From Vogesella oryzae (lineage in GTDB: Bacteria; Pseudomonadota; Gammaproteobacteria; Burkholderiales; Chromobacteriaceae), in contig NZ_CADEPL010000012.1 of assembly GCF_902829295.1 (NCBI RefSeq), positions 1 to 64,000 of the forward strand: a stretch of DNA of 64,000 nucleotides, in the 5' to 3' direction. The notes under the pieces are model-generated. The model did no database searches, was not told the DNA's origin, and saw only the letters and a list, made by a program, of their open reading frames with translations. A program made the position numbers and the translations under genes. Within the stretch, counting starts at the first letter, position 1. Every line of letters starts with the position of its first letter. This document shows positions 44,779 through 53,786 of the stretch, piece after piece.

Positions 44779-45465
44779 ATGCGTACTATCGTTCTTGGCA
44801 GCCTGCTGCTGACCTCGCTGCTTTACATCCCCGCCGCACAGGCCGGCACAATGCTCAATCTCAGCGCCAGCGCCGAACGCGAGCTGCCTAACGATGAAGT
44901 GACCGCCAACCTGTATGTACAGGAGCGCCAGGCGCAACCCGCCCTGCTGGCCGAGCGCCTGAACAAGGCGCTAGCGCGCGCGAAGAGCGAATCCGGCGGA
45001 TTCCGCCAGGTTGAAGTGAGCACCGGCAACTACAACAGCTGGCCGGACTACAACCGCGACGGCAAGATCCAGGGCTGGCAAGGCCGCGCCAGCATCCACC
45101 TGAAAAGTCGCGACTTCACCGCCACCGCGGAGCTGGTGGCACGACTGCAAAAATTCATGCTGCTGGAAAACGTGCAATTCGGCGTAGCCGACAGCACCCG
45201 CCGCCAGGTCGAAGCCAGCCTGATTCCCGAAGCAATTGCGGCGCTGCAGGCGCAAGCCGCCGCTGCCGGCAAAGCGCTGGGGCAGCCCGGCCAACAAGTC
45301 GTCGAGCTAAACATTGGCAGCGTACAGGCACCGCCCCCGGTGCCCATGCTGCGCGCCAAAGCCATGATGGCCGACAGCGCCGCGCCAGAAGTCAGCACAC
45401 CCGACTGGCAAGCCGGCAACAGCCAGGTCCGCCTCAATGTAAGCGGCAGAATCGAACTGCACTGA
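44779..45465 (+). CDS. SIMPL-domain (DUF541) periplasmic protein
   Basis: 228 residues with a signal peptide (MRTIVLGSLLLTSLLYIPAAQA). The SIMPL/DUF541 domain covers most of the mature chain: LNLSASAERELPNDEVTANLYVQ, then VSTGNYNSWPDYNRDGKIQGWQGRASI and LENVQFGVADSTRRQVEASLIPEAIAALQAQA. Family members (E. coli YggE, BP26 of Brucella) form channel-like periplasmic rings of uncertain role, linked to oxidative stress. ATG 44779 follows CGGGAGT. Confidence 0.85.
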   Translation: MRTIVLGSLLLTSLLYIPAAQAGTMLNLSASAERELPNDEVTANLYVQERQAQPALLAERLNKALARAKSESGGFRQVEVSTGNYNSWPDYNRDGKIQGWQGRASIHLKSRDFTATAELVARLQKFMLLENVQFGVADSTRRQVEASLIPEAIAALQAQAAAAGKALGQPGQQVVELNIGSVQAPPPVPMLRAKAMMADSAAPEVSTPDWQAGNSQVRLNVSGRIELH

Positions 45466-45561
45466 AACGCCACAAAATGACGTACACGGCAGGCTTTTGA
45501 TCCGCCTGCCGATACGCTAAATTAGATGCAGCCCCCATAGTCAACTCGCCTTCCCCACACA

Positions 45562-46176
45562 ATGAAACTGATCGCATCGCTCACCAGCCCCTATGCCCGG
45601 AAAGTTCGCATCGTCCTGGCGGAAAAGAAAATCGACTGCCCGCTGCAGGTGGACATCCCGTGGGAAACCACATCCACCGTTGCCGACTTCAACCCGCTGG
45701 GTAAAGTACCGGTCCTGATCATGGATGATGGCAGCACGCTGTATGACTCGCGCGTGATTGTCGAATACCTGGAAAACAGCTCGCCGGTATCCCGCCTGCT
45801 ACCGCAGGACAGCAAGCGCATGCTGATCGAGACCCGTCGCTGGGAAGCGCTGGCGGATGGCATCTGCGATGCGGCTGCCTGCATCGTGGTAGAAAAGCGG
45901 CGCCCCGCCGACAAGCAAAGCCAGGAGTGGATAGATCGCCAGCAAGGCAAGGTGGATCGAGGACTGCAAGCACTATCCAGCATGCTGGGCGAGCGCCAGT
46001 GGTGCAATGGCGAAGCCTACAGCCTGGCCGATATTGCGACCGGTTGCGCACTGGGTTTCCTCGACTTCCGCTTTCCGCAGCTGGACTGGCGCAGCCCGTA
46101 TCCGAATCTGGCGGCCCTGGAAGAGCGGCTGGCCGCGCGGCCAACTTTTGCCGAAACCGTGCCACCAGCGGCCTGA
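45562..46176 (+). CDS. Glutathione S-transferase family protein
   Basis: A cytoplasmic protein of 204 residues. The N-terminal thioredoxin-like domain has TSPYARKVRIVLAEK, NPLGKVPVLIMDDG with the cis-Pro, and LYDSRVIVEYLE, which together bind glutathione. The C-terminal helical domain includes NGEAYSLADIATGCALGFLDFR. The sequence resembles YibF-type GSTs of proteobacteria. Substrate is unknown. It is monocistronic with a terminator 20 nt beyond the stop. Confidence 0.9.
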   Translation: MKLIASLTSPYARKVRIVLAEKKIDCPLQVDIPWETTSTVADFNPLGKVPVLIMDDGSTLYDSRVIVEYLENSSPVSRLLPQDSKRMLIETRRWEALADGICDAAACIVVEKRRPADKQSQEWIDRQQGKVDRGLQALSSMLGERQWCNGEAYSLADIATGCALGFLDFRFPQLDWRSPYPNLAALEERLAARPTFAETVPPAA

Positions 46177-46195
46177 ACGCGTGCAAACCCATAAA

Positions 46196-46224
46196 AATGC
46201 CGTTTCAATGAAGCGGCATTTTTT
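46196..46224 (+). terminator. Rho-independent terminator of the GST gene
   Basis: Stem AATGCCGTTTC / GAAGCGGCATT (one G-U pair) followed by TTTT. Confidence 0.85.
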
Positions 46225-46298
46225 ACGTGCATTTTTTCTGCACCCGTCTATGCTGAATTCAGGTTAGCCACAAGCAACCATACGCGGGAGCACACATC

Positions 46299-46511
46299 AT
46301 GAGACTCGAACACTTCAATCACGTAGCCAACCTGATCGGCCTGAAGAAAAAATCGCGCGAAGCCGTGTGGCTGATGGAAATCGACGGCATGACCGGCTAT
46401 GCCGCTTCCAAGCAGCTGGATATCAGTCAGTCCACCGTATCGCGGGCACACGCCCGTTTCCGGCGGGCGCTCAACGAAATCAATGCCCTGTCCCCTTTCC
46501 TTCCCCTGTAG
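46299..46511 (+). CDS. Small helix-turn-helix protein, TrfB/KorA-like
   Basis: 70 residues that are almost wholly one DNA-binding domain. KKKSREAVWLMEIDGMTGYAASKQLDISQSTVSRAHARFRRAL reads as two helices followed by a helix-turn-helix, with recognition helix QSTVSRAHARF. This resembles the TrfB/KorA family of plasmid repressors, but no plasmid genes are nearby. ATG 46299 follows CGGGAG. It is likely a transcriptional regulator, perhaps of itself; the target is unknown. Confidence 0.65.
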   Translation: MRLEHFNHVANLIGLKKKSREAVWLMEIDGMTGYAASKQLDISQSTVSRAHARFRRALNEINALSPFLPL

Positions 46512-46547
46512 TCATGACGAGCGGCACCCCGCCCCGGGGTAGCCGCT

Positions 46548-46955
46548 CTAATCAAATACGGCACTCTTCACGGTGCCGTCGAAACTCAGACAATCCCCGA
46601 CCCGCTGCCCTTGCATGGCTGACAACTCCGCTAACGCGCAGTAGCGCCACGCCAGATGCTCATCACTCAAGCACAAGACACTGCCAGCCGGTAATCGACA
46701 ACGGAAAATGCATACCTGCGACTGGTAGCTTGCGTGGTAATACACGCCGGACAGGTAGTCGATCGTTACCTCCAGCCCCAGCTCTTCGCGACACTCCCGC
46801 AGCAACGCCTGATGAATGGTTTCTCCCGGCTCCAGCGCGCCACCGGGCAGCCCCCAACGGCCGTCGCCATAACTGGCCTGCAGTAGCAACACCTGACCGT
46901 GTTCGTCGGTAATCACGGCATGACAGCTCATGCGGAACAAATCGTTAAATGCCAT
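46548..46955 (-). CDS. Nudix hydrolase
   Basis: 135 residues. The Nudix box reads GGALEPGETIHQALLRECREELGLEV, shown here in part: GX5EX7REUXEEXGU with Glu and Arg in register at about 44-66. It is preceded by a core DEHGQVLLLQASYGDGRWGLP strand. It hydrolyses a nucleoside-diphosphate-linked substrate that cannot be named. The start is taken as ATG 46955 (MAFNDLFRMSC); an upstream in-frame ATG at 47018 would reach towards the tRNA promoter. Confidence 0.88.
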   Translation of the reverse strand: MAFNDLFRMSCHAVITDEHGQVLLLQASYGDGRWGLPGGALEPGETIHQALLRECREELGLEVTIDYLSGVYYHASYQSQVCIFRCRLPAGSVLCLSDEHLAWRYCALAELSAMQGQRVGDCLSFDGTVKSAVFD

Positions 46956-47057
46956 GACACCTGCCTCGCTCTGTTGTGGTGGCATCGAGGATAATGTCGT
47001 ATTCCGGCAACTTGGCAATATTCCAGTGCCCGCATGGCAATTTTTTCACAAAAACTA

Positions 47058-47086
47058 TTGACGGGATCGGGCCGCATCCGTATAGT
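47058..47086 (+). promoter_or_regulatory. Sigma-70 promoter of the tRNA operon
   Basis: TTGACG (47058-47063), a 17-nt spacer and TATAGT (47081-47086), followed by a GC-rich discriminator (TCGCGTC) typical of stringently controlled stable-RNA genes. Confidence 0.85.
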
Positions 47087-47124
47087 TCGCGTCTCTCGCA
47101 AGTCAACGACAAACGAGAAACAGC

Positions 47125-47201
47125 GCACCCGTAGCTCAGTTGGATAGAGTATTTGGCTACGAACCAAAGGGTCGGGCGTTCGAATCGCTCCGGGTGCGCC
47201 A
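47125..47201 (+). tRNA. tRNA-Arg (anticodon ACG)
   Basis: A full cloverleaf of 77 nt with encoded CCA. The acceptor is GCACCCG / CGGGTGC, the D-arm GCTCAGTTGGATAGAGT, the anticodon arm TTTGG-CTACGAA-CCAAA with anticodon ACG, and the T-loop TTCGAAT. ACG would be modified to ICG to read CGU, CGC and CGA. It is transcribed from the promoter at 47058 together with tRNA-Glu. Confidence 0.96.
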
Positions 47202-47204
47202 GCT

Positions 47205-47280
47205 GTCCCCATCGTCTAGAGGCCTAGGACACCGCCCTTTCACGGCGATAACCGGGGTTCGAATCCCCGTGGGGACGCCA
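47205..47280 (+). tRNA. tRNA-Glu (anticodon TTC)
   Basis: 76 nt with encoded CCA, 3 nt after tRNA-Arg. The acceptor is GTCCCCA / TGGGGAC, the anticodon loop CTTTCAC (TTC) and the T-arm CGGGG-TTCGAAT-CCCCG. The anticodon stem reads CCGCC / GGCGA, so its first pair (27-43) is a C-A mismatch where GGCGG is usual; the other four pairs are intact. Confidence 0.96.
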
Positions 47281-47292
47281 GGATTCGACAAT

Positions 47293-47317
47293 AAAGCCAC
47301 CGTAAGGTGGCTTTTTT
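47293..47317 (+). terminator. Rho-independent terminator of the tRNA operon
   Basis: Stem AAAGCCACC / GGTGGCTTT with a GTAA loop followed by TTT. Confidence 0.92.
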
Positions 47318-47524
47318 GTTTTCCGCCTACCCGCCAGACATTTCCCGCCTCGCCACAGTCTTATTCCCGGCAATTTGTTTTGCTGCGCTCTTTCATCGCA
47401 TATCGATATATATATTCAGTCTTTTGCTAGCACCGCGCTCTCCGGTAAATTGCCACTGCCGGACAATCTGGTGGCCGCTGCGGCCCTACTGTCGAAGTCA
47501 ACTGTTCAAGAAACGAGTGCCACG

Positions 47525-48451
47525 ATGAAAATCAGTCAGGAGAGGCTGACCCACCTCAAGCAACTGGAAGCCGAGTCCATCCACATCATTCGCGAAGTCG
47601 CTGCCGAATTCGAGAATCCGGTGATGCTGTACTCCATCGGCAAGGATTCCGCCGTGATGCTGCATCTGGCACAGAAAGCCTTTGCGCCGGGCAAGCCACC
47701 GTTCCCGCTGATGCACGTGGATACCACCTGGAAGTTCAAGGACATGATCGCGCTGCGCGACAAGCAGGCCCGTGAGCATGGCTGGGACCTGATCGTGCAT
47801 GTGAACCAGGAAGGCGTGGATGCCAACATCAACCCGTTCACTGCCGGCAGCGCCAAGCACACCGATGTGATGAAAACAGAAGGCCTGAAACAGGCCTTGA
47901 ACAAGTACAAGTTCGACGCGGCCTTTGGCGGCGCGCGCCGTGACGAGGAAAAGTCCCGCGCCAAAGAGCGCGTGTACTCGTTCCGCGACAAGAACCACCG
48001 CTGGGACCCGAAAAACCAGCGTCCGGAGCTGTGGAACATCTACAACTCGCGCATCAACAAGGGCGAGAGCATCCGCGTGTTCCCGCTGTCCAACTGGACC
48101 GAGCTGGATATCTGGCAATACATCTTCCTGGAAAACATCGAGATCGTGCCACTGTACTTTGCCGGCGAGCGCCCGGTGATCGAACGTGACGGCACGCTGA
48201 TCATGATCGACGACGAGCGCATCCTGCAGTATCTGTCGGAAGAAGAGAAAGCCAAGATCGAGACCAAGCGCGTGCGTTTCCGCACCCTGGGCTGCTACCC
48301 GCTGACCGGTGCCGTGGAGTCCAATGCCACCACGCTGCCGGAAATCATCCAGGAAATGCTGCTGACCAAGACCTCCGAACGCCAAGGCCGCGTGATCGAT
48401 CACGACTCGTCCGGCTCGATGGAGAAGAAGAAAATGGAAGGCTATTTCTAA
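47525..48451 (+). CDS. cysD: Sulfate adenylyltransferase subunit 2
   Basis: The small, catalytic PP-loop subunit of ATP sulfurylase, making adenosine 5'-phosphosulfate from sulfate and ATP. 308 residues (E. coli 302). The PP-loop is [36 protein letters not shown] and [12 protein letters not shown] are family marks. ATG 47525 is chosen because the homologous N-terminus begins there, despite an open frame upstream. It is paired with cysN, 81 nt downstream, across a motif palindrome. Confidence 0.97.
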   Translation: MKISQERLTHLKQLEAESIHIIREVAAEFENPVMLYSIGKDSAVMLHLAQKAFAPGKPPFPLMHVDTTWKFKDMIALRDKQAREHGWDLIVHVNQEGVDANINPFTAGSAKHTDVMKTEGLKQALNKYKFDAAFGGARRDEEKSRAKERVYSFRDKNHRWDPKNQRPELWNIYNSRINKGESIRVFPLSNWTELDIWQYIFLENIEIVPLYFAGERPVIERDGTLIMIDDERILQYLSEEEKAKIETKRVRFRTLGCYPLTGAVESNATTLPEIIQEMLLTKTSERQGRVIDHDSSGSMEKKKMEGYF

Positions 48452-48486
48452 GCCGCCGTTTCCTTACCACGCATACCGAACTCCAG

Positions 48487-48510
48487 AGGTTGGCCGCCTG
48501 CGGCCAACCT
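48487..48510. repeat. Inverted motif pair between cysD and cysN
   Basis: Arms AGGTTGGCCGC and GCGGCCAACCT (11 bp) are separated by 2 nt. It lies in the 81-nt gap of a two-gene operon, so read-through must occur. No T-run follows. Confidence 0.85.
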
Positions 48511-48532
48511 TGTAGATGCAAGGCACTAGCTC

Positions 48533-49966
48533 ATGGCACACCAATCCGACCTGATTTCCAGCGACATCCTGTCCTACCTGAAGCAGCACGAAAACAAGGA
48601 CCTGCTGCGCTTCATCACCTGCGGCAACGTCGACGACGGCAAATCCACGCTGATCGGCCGCCTGCTGCATGACTCCAAGCTGATCTTCGAGGACCAGCTG
48701 GCCGCCATCCAGCGCGACTCCAAGAAATACAACACCACTGACCAGGAAATCGATCTGGCGCTGCTGGTGGATGGCCTGCAGGCCGAGCGCGAACAGGGCA
48801 TCACCATCGACGTGGCCTACCGCTACTTCAGCACCGACCGTCGCAAGTTCATCATTGCCGACTGCCCGGGCCACGAGCAATACACCCGCAACATGGCCAC
48901 CGGCGCCTCCACCTGCAACCTGGCGGTTATCCTGATCGACGCCCGCTACGGCGTGCAGACCCAGACTCGCCGCCACAGCTACATTGTCAGCCTGCTGGGC
49001 ATCAAGCACGTCATCGTCGCCATCAACAAGATGGACCTGGTGGACTTCGACCAGGCCGTGTTCGACCGCATCCGTGCCGACTACACCGAGTTTGCGGCCA
49101 ACCTGGACATCCCGGATATCCGCTTCGTGCCGATCTCCGCACTGCGCGGTGACAACGTGGTTAACCGCAGCGACAGCGCACCGTGGTACGACGGCCAAAC
49201 GCTGATGGACATCCTGGAAAGCGTGGAGATCGACCACGACGTGAAGCTGCCGGCGTTCCGCCTGCCGGTGCAGTACGTCAACCGCCCGAACCTGGACTTC
49301 CGCGGCTTCTGCGGCACTGTCGCCGCCGGCGAAATCCGTCCCGGCGACCGCGTGCGTGCGCTGCCCTCCGGCAAGGAAAGCACCGTCAAAGCCATCGTGG
49401 TGTACGAAGGCGAGCTGGCAAGCGCCCATACCGGCCAGGCCATCACCCTGACGCTGACCGACGAAATCGACATCTCGCGCGGCGATACCCTGGTACGCGC
49501 CGACGAGCAGCAGCCGGAAGTCAGCCAGGGCGTGGAAGCGCACCTGGTGTGGATGGATGCCGCACCGCTGGCCGTCGGCAAGGAATACCTGTTCAAGCTG
49601 TCCGGCAAGAGTGTCACCGGCCGCGTGGAGCGCATCGTGCATCGCGTGGACGTGAATACGCTGGATGCCTTCGAGGCGGAAACCCTGCAGCTGAACGAAA
49701 TCGGCCTGGTCCGCATCGCCTTCAACTCTCCGGTGGTATTCGATGCCTACCGTGACAGCCGCGCCACCGGCAGCCTGATCGTGATCGACCGTCTGTCCAA
49801 CGCCACCGCCGGTGCCGGCATGATCCGCAGTGCCGCCCATAACGAAGGCCCGAGCGAACACGATGAGCTTGCCCGCTTCAAAGCGTTTGAAGTCGAGCTG
49901 AATGCCCTGGTACGCAAATACTTCCCGCACTGGGATGCACGCGACATCAGCAAATTGCTTGGCTGA
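48533..49966 (+). CDS. cysN: Sulfate adenylyltransferase subunit 1
   Basis: The GTPase subunit that drives APS synthesis by CysD. 477 residues (E. coli 475), so no APS-kinase (CysC) fusion is present. G1 is GNVDDGKST at 31-39, G3 [13 protein letters not shown]4 NKMD. Domain 2 begins with [13 protein letters not shown] 48533 is supported by AAGG 11 nt upstream. APS would next need CysC or CysH, not seen in the window. Confidence 0.97.
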   Translation: MAHQSDLISSDILSYLKQHENKDLLRFITCGNVDDGKSTLIGRLLHDSKLIFEDQLAAIQRDSKKYNTTDQEIDLALLVDGLQAEREQGITIDVAYRYFSTDRRKFIIADCPGHEQYTRNMATGASTCNLAVILIDARYGVQTQTRRHSYIVSLLGIKHVIVAINKMDLVDFDQAVFDRIRADYTEFAANLDIPDIRFVPISALRGDNVVNRSDSAPWYDGQTLMDILESVEIDHDVKLPAFRLPVQYVNRPNLDFRGFCGTVAAGEIRPGDRVRALPSGKESTVKAIVVYEGELASAHTGQAITLTLTDEIDISRGDTLVRADEQQPEVSQGVEAHLVWMDAAPLAVGKEYLFKLSGKSVTGRVERIVHRVDVNTLDAFEAETLQLNEIGLVRIAFNSPVVFDAYRDSRATGSLIVIDRLSNATAGAGMIRSAAHNEGPSEHDELARFKAFEVELNALVRKYFPHWDARDISKLLG

Positions 49967-49983
49967 TCAATAGCTTGGCAGCA

Positions 49984-50017
49984 AAAAAGCGGATTCCGTA
50001 TGGTTTCCGCTTTTTTT
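49984..50017 (+). terminator. Rho-independent terminator of cysDN
   Basis: Stem AAAGCGGA / TCCGCTTT with a 12-nt loop followed by a run of T residues. Confidence 0.88.
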
Positions 50018-50204
50018 ATTCACCTTTCCGCCTATCTGCGCAGAATCAGCTCTTGGAGCCACCCGCGCCCTTTCTCTGTCGCTTTCCCCTGCCATAACGC
50101 TTACTGGTAAACTGCCGCCCTTCCGGGTTAACGACAGAGCACAACACAAAGGGCAAAGCAGCGTTCCCGGAGCGCCAGCATACGCCCGCTGCACAGGACT
50201 CCCC

Positions 50205-51614
50205 ATGTCTAAAATCCGTTTGCCACGCGCGCTCTGCGCCGTGCTGGCCAGCCTGCCGATGCTGGCCCATGCCGGCGTCAATGGCGCCGAGCTGTCCGCG
50301 CTGTGGGCCGTGCCCTTTGCCGGCATGCTGCTTTCCATTGCGCTGCTGCCGCTGTTTGCGGCCAACATCTGGCACCATCACTTCGGCAAGATTGCCGCCG
50401 GCTGGGCGCTGGCATTTGCGCTGCCGTTTGCCGCCAGCCACGGCATTGCTCTGACGCTGCACGAAATGGCCCACACGCTGCTGCTGGAGTACGTACCGTT
50501 CATCATCCTGCTGATCGCGCTGTTCAGCGTGGCCGGCGGCATCTACCTGCGCGGCAACCTGCACGGCTCGCCGCTGCTCAACACCAGCTTTCTGGCTATC
50601 GGCACGTTGCTGGCCAGCTTTACCGGTACCACCGGCGCCTCCATGCTGCTGATCCGTCCGCTGCTGCGCGCCAATGACAACCGCCGCTACCGCACCCATG
50701 TCTTTGTGTTCTTTATCTTTCTGGTTGCCAATATCGGCGGCTCGCTGACACCGCTGGGCGACCCGCCACTGTTTCTGGGCTTCCTGAAAGGCGTCGGCTT
50801 TGGCTGGACCATGCAGCACCTGCTGGCGCCGATGCTGACCGCCAGTGCCATCCTGCTGCTGGCCTTCTACCTGCTGGATCGCTACTTCTACCACAAGGAA
50901 GAAGACCTGCCGCCGCTGCCGGACCCGACGCCGGACTCGCGCGTTACCCTGCTCGGCAAGGTCAATCTGCTGCTGCTGCTGGCGATTGTCGGCGCGGTAT
51001 TGCTGTCCGGCACCTGGAACCCGCACATCAGCTGGCAGCTTGCCGGTCTGGACATCGAGCTGCAGAACGTGGTGCGCGACATCCTGCTGCTGGCCATCGC
51101 CGGCCTGTCGCTGAAGCTGACGCCGGGCAACTGCCGCCAGGCCAACGCTTTCAACTGGGGGCCGATGCTGGAAGTGGCCAAGCTGTTTGCCGCCATCTTC
51201 ATCACCATGATTCCGGTGCTGGCGATGCTGAAATCCGGCCCGCAAGGCGCCTTTGCCGGTCTGGTCGGCATGGTGAGCCAGCCGGATGGTAGCCCGGTGA
51301 ATGCCGCCTATTTCTGGCTGACCGGCGCGCTATCCAGCTTCCTCGACAATGCCCCGACCTACCTGGTGTTCTTCAACCTGGCCGGCGGCGATGCACAACA
51401 GCTGATGGGCCACGGCGCGACCACCCTGCTGGCGGTTTCTGCCGGTGCGGTCTTCATGGGCGCCAACAGCTATATTGGCAATGCGCCGAACTTCATGGTA
51501 AAAGCCATCGCCGAAGAACGCGGCGTCGCCATGCCGACCTTCTTCGGCTACATCGGCTGGGCGCTGTGCTGCCTGATCCCGACCTTTGTGCTGCTCACCT
51601 TCCTGTTCTTCTGA
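50205..51614 (+). CDS. NhaD-type sodium:proton antiporter (second paralogue)
   Basis: A 469-residue inner-membrane antiporter, homologous along its whole length to the product of 16593-17987. It shares the signal-like N-terminus (ending MLAHAGVNG), FTGTTGASMLLIRPLLRANDN, NIGGSLTPLGDPPLFLGFL and LDNAPTYLVFFNLAGGD. The main differences are in the loop around residues 235-255. ATG 50205 follows AGGACT. It is monocistronic, ending at a motif palindrome and a strong terminator. Confidence 0.82.
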   Translation: MSKIRLPRALCAVLASLPMLAHAGVNGAELSALWAVPFAGMLLSIALLPLFAANIWHHHFGKIAAGWALAFALPFAASHGIALTLHEMAHTLLLEYVPFIILLIALFSVAGGIYLRGNLHGSPLLNTSFLAIGTLLASFTGTTGASMLLIRPLLRANDNRRYRTHVFVFFIFLVANIGGSLTPLGDPPLFLGFLKGVGFGWTMQHLLAPMLTASAILLLAFYLLDRYFYHKEEDLPPLPDPTPDSRVTLLGKVNLLLLLAIVGAVLLSGTWNPHISWQLAGLDIELQNVVRDILLLAIAGLSLKLTPGNCRQANAFNWGPMLEVAKLFAAIFITMIPVLAMLKSGPQGAFAGLVGMVSQPDGSPVNAAYFWLTGALSSFLDNAPTYLVFFNLAGGDAQQLMGHGATTLLAVSAGAVFMGANSYIGNAPNFMVKAIAEERGVAMPTFFGYIGWALCCLIPTFVLLTFLFF

Positions 51615-51620
51615 GCTATT

Positions 51621-51645
51621 TGCGGCCAACCCGGGGTTGGCCGCA
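51621..51645. repeat. Inverted motif pair after the second antiporter gene
   Basis: Arms TGCGGCCAACCC and GGGTTGGCCGCA (12 bp) surround a single central base. It is immediately followed by a separate classical terminator. Confidence 0.88.
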
Positions 51646-51651
51646 GCCATG

Positions 51652-51682
51652 AAAAAAGCCGCCAGTGATGGCGGCTTTTTTC
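51652..51682. terminator. Bidirectional terminator between antiporter and coq7
   Basis: A 12-bp stem AAAAAAGCCGCC / GGCGGCTTTTTT with a 6-nt loop; the T-run on either strand comes from the stem itself. Confidence 0.92.
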
Positions 51683-51700
51683 ATGGGCATCGATCGCTAC

Positions 51701-52324
51701 TCAGGCGCGATAGCTGGCGCTGGTCATCAGCTTGGCACTGAGCTTCATCATGCCGCGCAACGGCGCCGGCAACTTGGCCGCGCCCAGCTCGCTGGCCATC
51801 TCGGCATGCTTCAGCTCGTCATCGCGCATCTGGCTGACGATGGCACGGCTGCGGGCATCCTGCTGCGGCAGTTCCTGCAGATGGCTGTCCAGATGGGCGC
51901 CAACCTGATGCTCGGTTTCTTCCAGGAAGCCCAGGTTCCACTTGTCGCCCAGCATGCCGGCCGCCACGCCGATCGCCAGCGAGCCGGTGTACCACAGCGG
52001 GTTGAACAGGCTGGGACGGCCGCCCAGTTCACGGATGCGCTGCTCGGTCCAGGCCAGGTGTTCCACCTCCTCGAACGCGGCATGGCGCAGCGCCTCGCGC
52101 GCCGCCGGATCGCGCGCCGTCAGCGCCTGACCCTGATACAGCGCCTGGGCACATACTTCGCCGCAGTGATTGACGCGCATCAGTCCCAGCGCATGCTGTT
52201 TTTCAGCCTGGGTAAGCTCGGCTTCCTCCACGGCATGGTCCGGATGGGGACGGGCACTGTGTGCCGGCGCAAACAGGGTGCGCAAGCCACGATCGAATTC
52301 GGTAATCAGGTTATCTAGCATCAT
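51701..52324 (-). CDS. coq7: 3-demethoxyubiquinol 3-hydroxylase (Coq7 family)
   Basis: Di-iron hydroxylase of ubiquinone biosynthesis, replacing UbiF in many beta- and gammaproteobacteria. About 207 residues. The four-helix bundle carries E-EXXH motifs: MRVNHCGEVCAQALYQGQ, FEEVEHLAWTEQR and RDDELKHAEMA. Two adjacent ATGs (52324 and 52321) are possible. The upstream region is shared with the divergent ppa gene. Confidence 0.95.
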   Translation of the reverse strand: MMLDNLITEFDRGLRTLFAPAHSARPHPDHAVEEAELTQAEKQHALGLMRVNHCGEVCAQALYQGQALTARDPAAREALRHAAFEEVEHLAWTEQRIRELGGRPSLFNPLWYTGSLAIGVAAGMLGDKWNLGFLEETEHQVGAHLDSHLQELPQQDARSRAIVSQMRDDELKHAEMASELGAAKLPAPLRGMMKLSAKLMTSASYRA

Positions 52325-52355
52325 GCAAGGTGATGGAGGTCATCAATACAGGCAA

Positions 52356-52384
52356 TTATACCCTGCGCCGGCTGCTGGTATAAT
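52356..52384 (+). promoter_or_regulatory. Sigma-70 promoter of ppa
   Basis: TTATAC (52356-52361), a 17-nt spacer and a perfect TATAAT (52379-52384), about 45 nt before the ppa start codon. Confidence 0.75.
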
Positions 52385-52429
52385 CCCGCGGTTATTTGTT
52401 CCAAATCTCAGCGCAAAAGGACAACAAGC

Positions 52430-52960
52430 ATGAACATCGACCTCATCGGCCCGGGCAAAGACATGCCGAACGACTTCAACGTCGTGATCGAAATCTCCGC
52501 CAACGCCGCTCCGATCAAGTACGAATTCGACAAGGAAAGCGGCGCGCTGATGGTTGACCGCTTCATGGGCACTTCCATGATGTACCCGGCCAACTACGGT
52601 TTCGTACCGCAGACCCTGGCTGGTGACGGCGATCCGGTAGACGTGCTGGTGGTCACCCCGTTCCCGCTGCCGCCGAGCGTGGTAATCCGCGTGCGCGCAC
52701 TGGGCATGATCAAGATGGAAGACGACGGTGGCGTGGATGCCAAGCTGGTCGCTGTACCGGTAGAAAAGCTGTGCCCGATGTACAAGGACATCCAGAAGCT
52801 GGAAGACCTGCCGCAACTGCTGCGTGACCAGATGGTGCACTTCTTCGAGCACTACAAGGATCTGGAAAAGGGCAAGTGGGTGAAGATCCAGGGCTGGGGC
52901 ACCGTGGAAGACGCGACCCGCGAACTGGTAGAAGGTATCGAACGCGCCAAGCAAGCCTGA
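52430..52960 (+). CDS. ppa: Inorganic pyrophosphatase (family I)
   Basis: Hydrolyses pyrophosphate, pulling biosynthetic reactions such as APS and aminoacyl-tRNA synthesis forward. 176 residues (E. coli 176). The signature DGDPVDVLV, PANYGFVPQTLAGDGDP and EKGKWVKIQGWG are present. ATG 52430 follows AAAGGA. A strong promoter and a terminator frame it as a single-gene unit. Confidence 0.97.
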   Translation: MNIDLIGPGKDMPNDFNVVIEISANAAPIKYEFDKESGALMVDRFMGTSMMYPANYGFVPQTLAGDGDPVDVLVVTPFPLPPSVVIRVRALGMIKMEDDGGVDAKLVAVPVEKLCPMYKDIQKLEDLPQLLRDQMVHFFEHYKDLEKGKWVKIQGWGTVEDATRELVEGIERAKQA

Positions 52961-52965
52961 TCAGG

Positions 52966-53018
52966 TTGGCCGCAAAAAAAGCCGGGGATTCCCGGCTTTT
53001 TTGTTGCCTGCGGCCAAC
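52966..53018. terminator. Bidirectional terminator framed by inverted motif copies
   Basis: The core is AAAAGCCGGG / CCCGGCTTTT (about 52977-53000) with a short loop and T-run. GTTGGCCGC starts at about 52965 and GCGGCCAAC at about 53009, so the two motif copies form an outer inverted repeat around the terminator. It serves ppa and the convergent flavodoxin-like gene. Confidence 0.88.
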
Positions 53019-53567
53019 TTACTTGGCGAAGCGGCCAGCCGTCTGCGCGATGCGGGCGCCGAACAGGCGGGCAGATTCCAGATCGGCAGCATCCGGCGTG
53101 ACCTCGGCCGGTGCGTTGTCGGTACGCGCCATCAGGCCCAGCGAACTGCCGTAACGGTTGATCTGGGTACCGGTCACGCCACCCGGCAACAGGCCGGTGC
53201 CGACCCAGATCATGCTGTGCTGCGCGGCAAACACCGACAGCTGCTGCAGGGTATTGAGCTTGTCGCCGCTGGGGCTGTTGGACACGGTAAAGCCGGCTGC
53301 GATCTTGTCTTTCCAGCCCTGGGTGTACCACACCTTGGAGCTGGCATCCATGAAGGCCTTGAAGCCGGCAGAAACGCTGCCCATGTAGGTAGGAGCGCCG
53401 AAAATGATGGCATCGAATGCGGCCAGCTCGTCCAGGCGTTGCGTCGCGTCGTCGGCGGCAAACACCGCCACTTCGGCAAATTCGCGCGCACCGGCGGCAA
53501 CTTCCTCGGCCAGTTTGGCGGTATGGCCATAACCACTGTGATACACCACGGCAAGCTTGGTACTCAT
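53019..53567 (-). CDS. Flavodoxin-like / NADPH-dependent FMN oxidoreductase (WrbA-type)
   Basis: An FMN-binding protein of 182 residues. The FMN-phosphate loop is VYHSGYGHTAKLAEEVAAGA; IIFGAPTYMGSVSAGFKAFMD binds the flavin ring. The fold is that of WrbA and related quinone reductases. ATG 53567 is chosen because AAGGAA lies 6 nt upstream; an ATG two codons earlier would touch the ribosome-binding site. It is divergent from a LysR-type gene that probably controls it. Confidence 0.82.
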   Translation of the reverse strand: MSTKLAVVYHSGYGHTAKLAEEVAAGAREFAEVAVFAADDATQRLDELAAFDAIIFGAPTYMGSVSAGFKAFMDASSKVWYTQGWKDKIAAGFTVSNSPSGDKLNTLQQLSVFAAQHSMIWVGTGLLPGGVTGTQINRYGSSLGLMARTDNAPAEVTPDAADLESARLFGARIAQTAGRFAK

Positions 53568-53786
53568 TGTCATTTCCTTATATAAATGTAGAACGCAGGC
53601 ATAGTTTGATGGTCTACCATCCAGCCGACTGCGAAATTGATTCAAAAAAACTGGATCGAGCCTTTACTAATCCGTGCCGCTGCTTAAGCTTTTTTTCTTG
53701 ATCAATCAAGCTTCCGCGCAGTATAAAAAGCCTGCACAAGCTAAAACAGCAGAACATTTTGATTTTTATTTTCAGAAAATCTGACG

